Source of the DNA: Allium sativum
Lineage: Eukaryota; Streptophyta; Magnoliopsida; Asparagales; Amaryllidaceae
NCBI GenBank assembly: GCA_030737875.1
Contig: CM060912.1
Location: 881,849,199 to 881,913,198 of the forward strand
Direction of reading: 5' to 3'
DNA: 64,000 nucleotides
The position numbers and the translations under genes are program-made. The notes beneath the pieces are model-generated. The model was given only the letters and a program-made list of their open reading frames with translations, did no database searches and had not been told where the DNA came from. The stretch's first letter is position 1. The number at the start of each line of letters is the position of its first letter. Of this stretch, positions 37,561 through 50,406 are shown in pieces.

Positions 37561-39435
37561 TATCCAACAACCACACAGGTGAAAAGTATATAAATGTCAG
37601 GGCTGGTAGGTCACTGACACCACCCTAGCTAGAAAGAAACGTCGTGCTCTCCCAGCGGTCCATCTCCCGTTTTTGACTCATACCGAGGTGTGAAGCTCGC
37701 GAATTCACGTTATACACAAAGCTATGCCACACAGGCCATGCTTTGATCATCAACCACAAGACTTTGCTTTTCAACAGAAGCCTTGATCAATTGCCACTTA
37801 CGCATGCCACATTGGCAATTCACTCCATGCGATTGATGTCCATCGATATACAACCTCTGAGCTCGTACGTCTCAGAGAAGGGCGTTAAGCAAGAGAATAA
37901 ATTCTCCGCCGCCAAACAGATGTATATTTAATAGAGATCAATCAACACAGAATAAAATCCAATGTCAGACACACAATCCATTTACAAGTTCGTTCTGGGT
38001 CTGAACGAAACCGGAGGCACTTTCCTCGCATATCCATTCATCTCCAAGTACGTCTAGACGATCACCAACTGATTCCCTCCTCCTGGGTGTACAGCCCAAT
38101 CAAGATCATCAGTAATCACCCAAACGATGTGAAGACTTCCGGTCTTCAACCACCGTCTTCATCTTCGACATCTCGTCGAATCGATTATTCAGAATGGGTA
38201 TAAACCCGGCCTTTCTGAATAACCCACGTATATAATAAACGAATGTTACACAAACACAACAAACGCCTCATTCCAATTCAGAATATTCTTTTATTCACAA
38301 AAACACATTCTTAGGGAAATGTTCCCATTAATTTTATCCAAGATAAATTCTTCTAAATTTATTCTATAATCTTCCTTTGGATATCATTTCAAACTAGTCG
38401 GGATTAGCGAACCACACCGAAGTAATTATTTATTTTATTTCCCAATCCCAACCTATATATCCCATGGACAAAACTGGCAACACTCCACATCTAACACCAC
38501 GGTGTTATCGGTAAAATTAATTACCATTTCACGTTCAAATCTAATTAAAGATTTAACTATCGCTTTGGAGCAAAACTGGTGGTACTCCATTCTCGATCAC
38601 CTTTCAGATTTGATAATTTTAAATTATCAATTCACATTTTTAATCTAATTAAAGATTCAATAAAACTCCACTTAGTTTTCATCTTTTCAAAAATCAACAT
38701 CTTGCCTTTAACTGGGTTAAAGAACCAACGTCATCTAAAACACGATTCACGATAAACCAAAATCACATTTGATATTAAATACAAGGCTCTGAATAGAAAA
38801 TATATCGGCTTATATTCAATATCAAATTCTGAAACCAACATATATCGTATTGGAAATAAAAGTATAAAATATATCTTTCAATTTCCCATAACAATATCTG
38901 TATAGTCACGAAATCCAACATCGAAATATCCCGAAGATAATTTCGATTCAACTCCAGTCTAATTCACGTATTGGGAATATTGATTATTTTTAAAATCACT
39001 TTCAAATTCAATTTATTTATTTCAAAAATAAATTGATTTTAATTCTAGTTCAAAACTAGTTCATTTCGATAAAAATCTATTTTTATCATTTCAAATGTGG
39101 AGTTTTTCATCCCAGTTCTTTCCAATTCACATATTATGATTTTACACAAATTATCAATATTCTTAATAATTTTATCAAGGCCCGTACAGTCGATTTCCAT
39201 CAACGGCTATCGAACTGTACTTACAACGACCTTTTTCAAATTTGATTTGGACATAATTCCAAATCCAACCGTTAGATTTCAAATTTCTAATATTCATTGG
39301 AAAGCTCTTTTCGATACGAACCCAACGGTTCTGGTTTTAGGAGAATCCGACGGTCGGATCTCCTGCAACGTCAATTCGAAGTCAATGGTCGAAATTCACG
39401 AACTGTCGCGGAGCGGCGCGTTCTATTCAGGCCAT

Positions 39436-39438
39436 TAT

Positions 39439-39484
<46 letters not shown>
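39436..39484. repeat. (AT)n microsatellite in the nested LTR
   Basis: A nearly pure AT run. A shorter AT/TATA run occupies the same position in the other giant-type LTRs. Confidence 0.85.
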
Positions 39485-39488
<4 letters not shown>

Positions 39489-40929
39489 TTCGTCAATTTC
39501 CTTTTAAAACGTATTTTATAAATCGTTTTAACTTCGTTTCAAAACCATTTCAACACTATTTCAATTTCTAATCAAAACTGAATATTTTATATCATTACTA
39601 TATAAATGATAATATTTTCAAAACGTTATATTTTGAAATCACTTCTTTTCTATATTCATTATAAAAACGAATATAATCGATATAAATATCGTTCACGTCA
39701 AAATAGCTCAACTCTAATCAACACGGCTTTATATATTTCAATAAATCCGTTATTCTATTCAACAAATGAATATTTATTCTATTCAACACATGAATCTATA
39801 TTTCTTCCAATACCTGACTAATCTCAACACATGAGTACTGTCAACACATCACTATTTTTGTTATGTAAAATATTTTATAAAACTATGGTATCTATCGTTT
39901 GATTTTCAATTAGACTTCAACCGTAAAGTAGTTCTAATTTTAAATATGATAAAGATGTGAATTTCATTGTATAAAATATTTCACTCAACACATGAATAGT
40001 TTCAACACATGAATATCGTCAACACATTACTATTTATTCTATTCAACACATGAATCTTCTTTTATAATATTCATTATTTTCTCCGATTGGAATGAGGCCC
40101 AATCAATCACCATATAACGTTAATTATATGGATTCCATACAACACATGTACATAATAGCATTAATAAACAATCAACCATCAACCAAAGTGCACTACACTG
40201 TATAAGCATCAAATATAGATATCTTACGCTTATAACAGCCTGTCAATCAATCGATCGACATATTTAATCAATCAGGATGAGTGAACTTCAAATTTCATCC
40301 CAACACCCGTGTGGGGTTTCAAACAATCAAGCGCATATTTTATTTGTGCAGTTGGGCGATGTGTAAAATTTATCGACCCAATCAATGTCCTTCAAATAGG
40401 TGTACATAAACAAACCGTCTGGTTTGTAAATGAATATTTATTTATTCACATTCACGTTAAAAATTATATTTTTAACGTCAAAAATATTTTATTCCAACAT
40501 ATGAATTTCTATTCAGTTCATTCTTTAAATAAAATGATATTTTTATTTTTCTAACTTATTTTAGAAAATTTCGGCGGCATAACGGCACGATACTAGAAAC
40601 GGGACGAGGCCTAGCCTTATCCCCGGTCTAGTGAAGGCCCACGCCATTCACACATCAATCAAATCCATTCATTTCACTACACAGTCAAATTCAAATCTAA
40701 TCATCTAACTAATTTATGCAATCAAACAAACAAGTCCATGGTCTGTGGACGATTGTGTCGGGTGCTACTAAGCACCGTCTGCATCCTAGTATATATATAT
40801 AACTAGAAAAAGAAATTGAAAGGTGAGAAATTCTCACAGATAGCTATCCAATCATCTTGACTCTTCTTTTGATAGAAGTCTTCGTCTTTTTCGAATCTTC
40901 TTCAGCTTCGTCGCCCGTAGCCACTACAT

Positions 40930-41118
40930 ATGTAAAAATCGAATTTTTATTTCGCTATTCCATATATAAAAATCATATTTTTATTTCGAAGTTCAATATA
41001 TAAAAATCATATTTTTATTTCGAAGTTCAATATATAAAAATCATATTTTTATTCGAAGTTCAATATATAAAAATCATATTTTTATTTCGAAGTTCAATAT
41101 ATAAAAATCATATTTTTA
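40930..41118 (-). repeat. Tandem repeat of about 33 bp (5 units)
   Basis: Units contain TTCAATATATAAAAATCATA and end TTTATTTCGAAG. Related but more diverged units occur at about 30955-31060 and 44480-44575. Confidence 0.8.
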
Positions 41119-41126
41119 AAACAAAA

Positions 41127-41222
41127 GAAATCAGTTTTTAAACATAAAGGAAATCAGTTTTTAAACATAAAGGAAATCAGTTTTTAAACATAAAGGAAAT
41201 CAGTTTTTAAACATAAACATTT
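41127..41222 (-). repeat. 24-bp tandem repeat (4 units)
   Basis: Units contain GGAAATCAGTTTTTAAACAT and are nearly identical. The array is found only in the nested LTR. Confidence 0.8.
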
Positions 41223-42799
41223 TCAGTTTTTAACTTTAACAAAGAAAACAATTTAAATAAACAAAGAAATCAATTTAAAAACTCACTGAAAATCAGACAT
41301 GGTGGCTGCTCGCGGGTGCTGGTCGAGGAGGAAAGGTGGGTGAGGCGGAGGGGATTGGCTCGACTGGGTCAGGTGGGGCAGAGGGGACCTACGGTGGTGG
41401 TTGGGTTGGGTCTCGGGTTTGGATTCGCGACTGGGGTCTCGCGATAGGGGGCTTCGCACGTCGGTCTGAAGGGGGAGACGAGGGGAAGGAGGCGGCGCTG
41501 CCGCGATGGGAGGGGCTCGATCGGCGTCGACGACGAGGGGATTTAGGTTTTTTTTTCTTTTTTTTTTATTTTCTGCAAAATGAAATCGGGGGGGGGGGGG
41601 GGGCTGGGTAGTTAAGGAGAAGGAAGGGGGTTTTCTTTTTTTTTTTTTAATTATTTAATTTCTAAAAAGGTACTTTTACATACGACCTCTAAACGAGGTC
41701 CACCGCCTGTCGTCCATAGCGGTTTACCCCCATTCCGAACCCAATGGGATATGTATCGCAAGCTGATTTGATCGTTTCGATCAGTTTCCGTTGAATTTAC
41801 ATTTAAATCGCTATATTGAATTTTAAACGTACATTTCAAATTACCGGGGTCGCATACGAACTCTATAAATTGCAGAAAAATATTTTCTAGCTTCGTATTG
41901 ACGATACAGTCCTAACAAAACTAGTTTCGTCAAATTCTGAGACCGTTTGAAAAATGGCCAATTTCCAGTCGATTAAACTCCACTGAAAATGGTCAAACGC
42001 ATTTTCCTTTGCCACGCTCACATATTGATTCGAAAAATTATGAAATTTGAAACCTAGCAATAATTTGACATCACGGACCCAACAAAACTGGTTTCGTCGA
42101 AATCCGAGGTCATTTGCAAAATGTCCATTTTTAAGGGCCTGAATTCCATAGCGACTATTCAGAATTTTCAACTGGACATATCTTTTAATTCCCGCTATGA
42201 AATTTCGATCTTTCGGAGTCGTTGGAAAGATATTCACTATTAGATTCCATTATTTTTGGTTTCACTAAAATCCGGATTGTTTTGCACCCGGTACATTCAA
42301 TTGAAGTTTGAAATCGAATTATCGAACTACCGCGCCATTTTCAATTCCTTTTATAATTATATATAATTATTTATATTCCAACGACGACGTATATAATATA
42401 TACGTTCTAATTATATTCAAAATAAATTTCTCGTCGTTTTTATTTAAAATAATTCATTTTAAATAATCAAAATTCGCTAAAATCGCCAAAATAAAAATTT
42501 TAAACTGGCCCAGATTTTCGGGTTGTTACATATTTCGTCGATTTCTATTTAAAACGAATTATATAAATAGTTTTAAATTCATTTCAAAAACAATTTCAAC
42601 TTCCATTTCAATTCAAATCAAAATTGAATTTTTCCTTATGAATTCGTTTTAAAATTCATTCCTATTCAATTCAAATTTCAATTCAATTTGAATTCGTTTT
42701 CAATTCAATTCGAATTCGTTTTCTATTCAATTCAAATTTCAATTCAATTTGAATTTAATTTGAATTCAATTCGAATTCGTTTTCTATTCAATTCGAATT

Positions 42800-43275
42800 C
42801 GTTTTCTATTCAATTCATTTCGAAATCGTTTTATGTTCAATTCATTTCGAAATCGTTTTATATTCAATTCATTTCGAATTCGTTTTCAATTCAATTCATT
42901 TTGAAATCGTTTTATATTCAATTCATTTCGAAATCGTTTTATATTCAATTCATTTCGAAATCGTTTTATATTCAATTCATTTCGAAATCGTTTTATATTC
43001 AATTCATTTCGAAATCGTTTTATATTTAATTCATTTCGAATTCGTTTTCAATTCAATTCATTTTGAAATCGTTTTATATTCAATTCATTTCGAAATCGTT
43101 TTATATTCAATTCATTTCGAAATCGTTTTATATTCAATTCATTTCGAAATCGTTTTATATTCAATTCATTTCGAAATCGTTTTATATTCAATTCATTTCG
43201 AATTCGTTTTCAATTCAATTCATTTCGAAATCGTTTTATATTCAATTCATTTCGAAATCGTTTTATATTCGATTC
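42800..43275 (-). repeat. 27-bp minisatellite in the 5' LTR (about 14 core units)
   Basis: The same unit as at 29460-29745, with more copies. Variant TTCGAATTCG units recur at intervals of several units, suggesting that multi-unit blocks were amplified. Confidence 0.85.
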
Positions 43276-46200
43276 AATTCAAATTGGTTTTCTATTCAAT
43301 TCAATTCAATTTCGTTTCAAAATATTCGATTTCGAAATCACTTTTCAATATTCATTTTAAAATGAATAAAATCGATATAAATATCGTTCACGTCAAAATG
43401 GCGTCAATCTAATCAACACGGCTTCATATATTTCTATTTCCAAATATTCTATTTCAAATATTTCTTTCAACACATGACTAATCTCAATGGATGAGTACTG
43501 TCAACACATGAACCTTTATTTTATATTGATAAAGATGTAAATTTTATTATTAAAATATTTCGTTCAACACATGACTAATCTCAACGGATGAGTACAGTCA
43601 ACACATGAACCTTTTTTTTATAATATTCTTTATTTTCTAAATTGGAATGAGGCCCAAACAATCACCATATAATGTTAATTATATGGATTTTCATACATCA
43701 CCCGTATATAATAGCATTGAAAAATAATCAACCATCAACCAAAGTGCACTACACTGTATAAGCATCAAATATAGACTTCTAATGCTTATAACAGCCTGTC
43801 AATCAATCGATCGACATATTTAATCAATCAGGATGAGTGAACTTCAAATTTCATCCCAACACCCGTGTGGGGTTTCAAATCAACAAACACAGATTTTATT
43901 TGTACAGTTGGGCGATGTGTAAAATTTATCATCCCAATCAATGTCAGTCAAATCGGTGTACATAAGCAAACCGTCCGGTTAGTAAATGAATATTTTATTT
44001 TATTCACATTCATGTTAAAAATTATATTTTTAACGATAAAACATTTTATTTTAACACATGAATTTCTATTCAGTTCATTTACACAATAAAAATGATATTT
44101 TTATTTTTCTAACATATTTCAGAAAATTTCGGCGGCATAACGGCACGATACTAGAAACGGGACAAGGCCTAGCCTTATCCCCGGTCTAGTGAAGGCCCAC
44201 GCCATTCACACATCAATCAAGTTCACCAAACAACCAAATTCAAATCAAATCATCTAACTAATCTATGCAACCAAACAAACAAGTCCATGGTCTGTGGACG
44301 ATTGTGTCGGGTGCTACTAAGCACCGTCTGCATCCTAGTATATATATATAACTAGAAAAAGAAATTGAAAGGTGAGAAATTCTCACCAATAGCTATCCAA
44401 CTTCACGACACTTCATTTATAGAAATCTTCGTCGTTCTCGCCTTTCTGTCATCTTCGTTGCCCGTAGCCACTACATATGTAAAAATCGAATTTTTACTTT
44501 GTTATTCAATATATAAAAATCGAATTTTTACTTCGCTATTCAATATATAAAAATCGATTTTTTACACCGCTAGTATATAATCAAAATCATATTTTCCCTT
44601 CGCTCTTCACCATATAAAGATTTCCCCCTTTCCAATATAAAGATATTTTTAAAAATATAATCTTTTGCATTTTTAAAAATCTGATCTTTCCTATTTTAAA
44701 AATATCGTCTTTTCTATTTTAAAAATCCTAACTTAACTAATTTAAAAATCCAATCTTTTCTATTCGAAAAATGTAATCTTTTCTACTTTAAAAATCAAAC
44801 CTTTTCTATTTTAAAAATCATACTTTTTATATTTTAAAAATCATACTTTTTCTATTTTAAAATCGAACCTTTTCTATTTTAAAAACTATACTTTTTATAT
44901 TTTAAAAATCAAACCCTTTCTCCATGACAAAAATTTATCTCTTCATATATAAAAATTGAAATAAATTAAACAAAAGAAATAAATATATAGTTAAAAGAAA
45001 AGCTTACTGCTTTGCGCGTTCAAGGGAGGGCTTATGAAGGCTGAGGCGTCGGAATGGGCTGGGTGAAGGTCGGATTCGCCGGGGCTTGGCGCGGCGTCGG
45101 AGCAGAGTTCACGGGGCCTCGATCTGAGAAAAGGGAGGGCTTGCGATGCGATCTTGGAGCGAGGGAGGGGATTGGCTGGAGGAGGGGAGGCGAAGGGGTG
45201 TTGGCGGCGAGGCTGAGGCGAACGGTGGCGGATTGGGTCTCGCGAGGTGGGCCAACGGGGTTTTGGGGCTCGCGGTCCTTCGTTGTAGGGGGGGGGGGTC
45301 GATGAGGCGGCGCGGCCTGGTGGGGGTTCGGTCGGAGGAGGAGGGCTCGCGGTCTTTTTTTCTTTCTGTAAAATGAAATCGAGGGGAGGGGGTGGGGGAA
45401 GGGCCAGAGTATAAGGGAGGAGAGGGGATATTTTTTTATTTTATTTAATTATTTAATTCAAAAAGTTGACTTTTACATACGACCTCTAAATGAGGCCCAC
45501 CGCCTGTCGCCCGTAGCGTTTTACCCCCACTCCGAACACAATGGGATATGTATCGCAGGCTGATTCGATCGTTTCGAACAGTTTCCGTTGAATTTGCATT
45601 TAAATCATTATATTGAATTTTAAACGTACATTTCAATTTACCGAGGTCACATACGGACTCGAAAAATTGCAGAAAAATATTTTCTAGCTTCGTATTGACG
45701 ATACGGTCCTAACAAAACTTGTTTCGTCGAATTCTGAGACCGTTGGAAAAATGGCCATTTTCCAGTCGATTAAAATCCACTAAAACTGGTCAAACGCGTT
45801 TTCCTTTGCCACGCTCACATATTGATTCAAAAAATTATGAAATTTGGAATCTAGCAATAATTTGACATCACAGACCCAACAAAAGTGGTTTCGTCGAAAT
45901 CCGAGGTCATTTGCAAAATGTCAATTTTTAAGGGCCTGAATTCCATAGCGACTATTCAGATTTTTCAACTGGACATATCTTTTGATTCCCGCTATGAAAT
46001 TTTGATTTTTCGGATTCGTTGGAAAGATATTATCAATTAGATCCTAATGTTTTTGGTTTCACAAAAATCCGGATTGTTTTGCACCCGGAACATTCATTTG
46101 AAGTTTGAAATCGAATTATCGAACTACCACGGCATTTACAATTCTATTTATAATTATATATAATTATTTATATTCTAACGACGACGTATATAATATATAC

Positions 46201-46328
46201 GTTCGATTCTATATTCAAAATAAATTTTCTTCGATATTATTTAAAATAATCTATTTTAAATATTCAAAATTCGCTAAAATTGCCAAAATAAAAATTTTAA
46301 ACTGGTTCAGAATTTCCGGGTTATTACA

Positions 46329-47092
46329 ATTGTTAAATTATTTTATTGTATCAGTCTAAAATGAGTCGTATTTAAAAAAAATGGTATGTTACTATGATCT
46401 AAAATGCATGATGGTCCTACATGAAATGAAAGAAAGAAAAATTAAATAAAAATCAAAAGAATGTAATGTAGACTCCCCCCCACACTAGAACTAAACAATG
46501 TCCACACTATAAACACGTTTCCTGGATGTGAAAGATAGAACCCAGAGATGGATTAAATGTAAAATGACTTGTAAAATAAAATGCAATTTAGCAACTATAT
46601 GCATGTGCAAATCAAATGCAGAATGGAAATCTATGACGATGATGAATGTTTGGCAAAGAATGATGTTTCCTTCCCCCCCTCCCCCCCCAACACTTGCCTT
46701 TACGAAAAATGATGTATGATGATTTTGTATTTGATTTTTGAGGTACAAAAGGCATGTCAATAAAGTCTGAAATCAAAGTCTTCCCTATGAAAAATTTATT
46801 GTGACAATGATTTGTGTCATTCAGTAGAAGTTTATCAAAACCCATTAAATTTGAGTGTTTAACCACAATTTATTTTGATGATATGGAAGTATGATTATCT
46901 TTCAGACGTTTCATATATTCATTTTCGTCATTTAAAAGTTTAAGCTCATCTTCGAATAATTCTTCAAAAGACATAGTGGATACGTCTACTGGGGAAAGTG
47001 ACGTTTTCTGAGGAGATAAATCAGATGTGGCATCTAAAACTATTTCTATTATGTCGACTTCTCCTATTTTGATCTCTTTGGGTTAATGGAAA
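46329..47092. other. Target duplication and AT-rich DNA with C tracts
   Basis: 46329-46333 is the right attgt duplication. Beyond it the minus strand has two purine tracts (plus-strand CCCCCCCC at 46474-46482, and CCCCCCCTCCCCCCCC at 46672-46690), each next to CACACT or AACACT. They resemble polypurine tracts of Athila/Tat-type elements. No coding was seen. Confidence 0.45.
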
Positions 47093-48242
47093 ATATTCAA
47101 TTCAATGGTTAAGTGCCCAAACGATAGTCGAAGTTGGCCGCCTCTACAATTTATGATAGCATTCGAGGTGGCTAAGGAGGGACGACCCAAAATCAATGGA
47201 ATTTGACTATCACATTTCGAAACAAGCTTGGTTTCTATGACTATGAATTCCACGGGAAAATAGAATTGTTCAATTTGAATCAAGACATCTTCAATTATAC
47301 CCAATGGCTTTTGACAGATCAATTGGCTAGTTGAATTATTATGTTCATGGGTTTCAATTCCCCTAGTCCTATTGATGAAAAACAGTGTAGGGAAGAAGAT
47401 TGACACTTGCACCAAGATCAAGTAGGGCATGACTGATGTGAGTATTTCCTATTTTACAACCGATTGTAGGGAAACCGTGGTCCTTATACTTGATTGGTGA
47501 AGAATTTGAGAAAACAGAGCTAGTGTTCACCGTTAAGAAGGCAGTTTTTGGAACACTAGTGGCTCGTTTTCGGGTGCATAGATCCTTGAGACAGGTGTAT
47601 TGAGGAATTTGTTCAATGACGTCTAAAAGTGGAATATTGACACGAACTTGTTTGAAAATTTCATGAATTTTTTTGCAATTTGCATCCTTTTTTTATTGTT
47701 AAGTCTATGAGGATATGGAGCTACTGGTTTATAGACTCTTTCGGAATTTTGATCATTTGATGAAGAAGGTTTCGATATAGGAAGTGAAGGAGGCAAGGGT
47801 GTAGAAGAGGGGATGTTGGGATTACCAACATTAGAAGATGATATATTATCGGGGTGCCGACATTAGAAGAAGGGATGTTGGGATTACCAACATTGTTAGA
47901 AGATGCAGATTTGGAAGGTTCAGAAGAATTGGCCTTAGTTGCCAATAGAAGAGTGTCAAGCTTTTCAATTGGGGTCGAAATCGAATAATTGTCGGGATTG
48001 CCAACATTGTTATCAATCATTTTTCCGGATCTGGGGTGGTGACAACGTTAATCGAATTAAAATTTGGGTCCTCACAAGAATTCACAGTACAAGAATTGTA
48101 TTTTGGATTCACCTCGGGTTGACTAGGCAATTTTCCTTTCCCTTTACTTTTCACTAGTTCCTTTATCATATTCATCATTTGTTCAAGTTTGACATATTGA
48201 TTATTTATTTGTTTCTCTAATCGAACAATATCTTATGGCGGT
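47093..48242 (-). pseudogene. Athila/Tat-like gag C-terminus and protease remnant
   Basis: From 48242 downward one frame reads a gag C-terminal segment with DIVRLEKQINNQYVKLEQM and GKGKLPSQPEVNP, then VVTTPDPEK before a stop. The adjacent frame continues with repeated NVGNP motifs. Further on, TIGCKIGNTHISHALLDLGAS holds the retropepsin active site DLGAS (47419-47405), again followed by a stop. A shifted frame gives GIIEDVLIQIEQFYFP and IPLILGRPSLATSNAIINC, the C-terminal half of the protease. The order and wording match Athila/Tat Ty3-gypsy polyproteins. Frameshifts and stops make it inactive. The chromovirus LTR at 48243 cuts its 5' side. Confidence 0.65.
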
Positions 48243-49475
48243 TGTAACACCCCACCTTCGCTAGGGTCACTCACAAAGTGAATGCACTAGTTTTGGTGGA
48301 GTATTATCTAGGTAAACATGCATAGAGATATCACAAGGCAGAACATAAATAAAGCAGCGGTAGAAATTAAAAACCAACTTTTTATTACTTTCGAGAAAGA
48401 GTCAAAAACCTCATATATCCAAGATACAAATTATTTCATTACATCAAGTTCCAAAGAAGCATAAACTTAAGATAACAAAAGTAAAATATTCCCCATAAAT
48501 AGCAGAAGCAGCCATAGCATAGCTCAAGACCAAACCGTACATGAGCTGTCAGAAAGCAAGCCAAATCCAAGCTAAGAGCTAGTGTTTCCTCCCTGAGAAC
48601 CTGGGGGGGGGGGGAACGAAAGAAAAAGAGGCAAAAGAAAAAGGGTCAGTCATAAAGACTGGTAAGCCCTATTGACTTTCAGTATGAAAACTAGTAAAGG
48701 CAACATGATATGTGAAAACTGGAATTAAACATAAGGATGATAACATAACTGGTAGGATAATTAAGATAACAAGATAAGTCAAGTCTAGCATCGCATGTTC
48801 AAGGTTCGCTGCACCATCTGTACTAGTGTTCTAACCCATGTCAAGTATTAATCATGAAATGATCCCTTGGCCCAGTATCATGAAGTGACCCATTACGGGG
48901 TCCTACGGTACGCTCTACTAATCGATCGACTCCCTACAAGTCCTAGCTCGTCATGTGTCTGTGTCATACGACCCTATCCTGAAATGTAGTTACCTATGCT
49001 AGGTCCACCATAGGGTGTATCAAGTCCTATGGTGCCAACCACTGACACGAATCAAGCACGCATAGTGTAAATCTACGGGTGCCCAATGCCTTCTTTTTCA
49101 ACTCCGGACTACGTGCACGACCATAGTCCGCTTGAACCTACAATGGCGCACCTACTCAGCCGTCGTTCTGGTCGCTTACAATCAGCCCAGTAATCGTGCC
49201 CCACCCTGCCTAGTCCCAGGGTATCGTGATACATCTAAGTGGGTTACTGCTGAAAAGGACCGCGTAACTAGGGTTTCTAATTGGTTAAGTGTTGTCATTC
49301 AAATTCGTGACTTAACCCTATCCAAATCATGTATCAAGTTGGTTAAGTGTGTTCAAGCGATTCACGACTTAACCCTATCAAATCATCGTGTCAAGTTGGT
49401 TAAGTATATTCAAGTGGTTCATGACTTAACCCTATCATGTGGCCTTAACTCATTAGTGCACGCCAACCTCTCACA

Positions 49476-49546
49476 TTAGACTAACTGTTATGGTTACTGG
49501 ATTTGCCGGGCGGTTCCGGGCAGATTTACACCACAACATAGTCTAA
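49476..49546 (-). repeat. LTR hairpin 3
   Basis: Outer arms TTAGACT (49476) and AGTCTAA (49540). Inner arms GTTATGGT (49487) and ACCACAAC (49530), with one A-C mispair. The loop holds GCCGGGCGGTTCCGGGCAG. Confidence 0.6.
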
Positions 49547-49583
49547 CCTCCGGTTTTACGTGCGATATGACCAACTACCCACA

Positions 49584-49657
49584 TTGGAACCTATTGTTTG
49601 CAGCCACTGGATTTGCCGGGCGGTTCCGGGCAGGTTTACACTGCAAACTCAACCCAA
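49584..49657 (-). repeat. LTR hairpin 4
   Basis: Inner arms GTTTGCAG (49596) and CTGCAAAC (49641) pair perfectly although they differ from every other copy. The outer arms are short (TTGG/CCAA). The loop again is GCCGGGCGGTTCCGGGCAG. Confidence 0.6.
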
Positions 49658-50316
49658 CCTCGAGTTGGCCATTTTCAAGTTATCTAATCGTCATGCCCAC
49701 ATTCAAGTTTTCATGTCTAGATTCATGTCAAGTTTTCAGGTCATGTTTCGTGTCAAATCGTGTCAAGTTCATGTCCATATTCAGGTTCAAGTCATAACAA
49801 CGTTCATGTTTAAGTTTAAAGCTAATTTATGTTCTACCTAGTCTACCCAAATCGTATTCCCATCGCAGGCAAGCTCGAATCGATACAAATAAATCTAATT
49901 AGGGAATAACATAAAAAGGAACGGGTATAAGGTGGCAAAAGTGATTACCAGCATAGATGGTATGACTTCAATGTCACAATATATCCAAAAGTCAAGATCC
50001 AAGATGAACAAGAATGGATGTAAAACAGTCATCATACATAAGTCCAATTTCAATTTACAACATATTCATATTACATTTACAGTTTAAATTTGAAAATATT
50101 GGGGCTTACAGATCGTGGTTCGAGAATTAGAAAGAGAGAGTCGATGTTGAATCTTTTTATGCTTAGTCAAGTGCTAATTGGAATCCCTAAATCAACAATT
50201 CCCATAACGCAGTCTCAACGTAGAAGAAGCAGTCTCTCTCTCAAACTTGTCAACCAAAATTAGAGCAGCATAAGGTCAGAAAGAATTTTGTGTAGAGAGA
50301 CTGGTGTTAGGGGCTG

Positions 50317-50324
50317 TATTTATA
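50317..50324 (-). promoter_or_regulatory. TATA box of the truncated chromovirus LTR
   Basis: Minus-strand TATAAATA in the context CCCTATAAATACAG, about 435 bp into the LTR. Confidence 0.55.
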
Positions 50325-50406
50325 GGGTCAGGTCAACGAATGTGGACAGAAATGAGGCCAAATACATCAAAGTGAATCCAGCTTCAGAAATGGGTTCGGC
50401 CACTAG

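Larger units (their letters stand above)
36618..42530 (-). mobile_element. Nested solo LTR N of a related giant-LTR family (5913 bp)
   Basis: It begins TGTAAAAACCCGCAAC and ends CGGGTTGTTACA. The target duplication tattt stands at 36613-36617 and 42531-42535. Joining the flanks restores the sequence found uninterrupted at about 29170 in the other LTR. It shares most blocks with the host LTR (GAGGCGCCTC 37550, TCCGACGGTCGGA 39347, GGCGGCATAACGGCA 40573, GC-rich leader 41330-41610). It lacks the 27-bp array and has its own short tandem arrays instead. It is therefore a separate subfamily that inserted after the host element. Confidence 0.92.
26448..46328 (-). mobile_element. Complete non-autonomous LTR element with giant LTRs and a 1-kb interior
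   Basis: Two near-identical LTRs (26448-32875 and 33910-46328, the latter split by a nested LTR) enclose only 1034 bp (32876-33909). The whole is flanked by attgt on both sides. The primer site TGGTATCAGAGC (minus strand, 33907-33896) lies 2 nt inside the right LTR. The polypurine tract lies next to the left LTR, so the element reads right to left. No gag, protease, RT, RNase H or integrase is encoded. It is thus non-autonomous and LARD-like in lacking genes, but inverted in proportion, with nearly all length in the LTRs. The PPT-proximal block resembles the chromoviruses in this window, the likely helpers. Scattered comparison of the LTRs shows roughly 98% identity outside arrays, implying fairly recent insertion. 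Confidence 0.9.
33910..46328 (-). repeat. 5' LTR of the giant element, split by a nested LTR
   Basis: The two parts are 33910-36617 and 42531-46328, about 6.5 kb after subtracting the nested 5913 bp and one tattt. Ends are TGAAACGATCCGAAC and CGGGTTATTACA. Compared with the 3' LTR it lacks about 30 bp near 35477 and has a longer 27-bp array (42800-43275). Confidence 0.9.

Noticed and set aside
28807..39450. Hydrophobic small ORF MEFFIPILPKS… present at 28807, 36241 and 39097
   Set aside because: Conserved only because the LTRs are copies of each other. The ends differ (67 versus 117 codons), it runs antisense to the element, and there is no sign of coding constraint.
42800..43275. CRISPR-like regular repeats
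   Set aside because: Units are directly adjacent without unique spacers, inside a plant LTR; this is a minisatellite.
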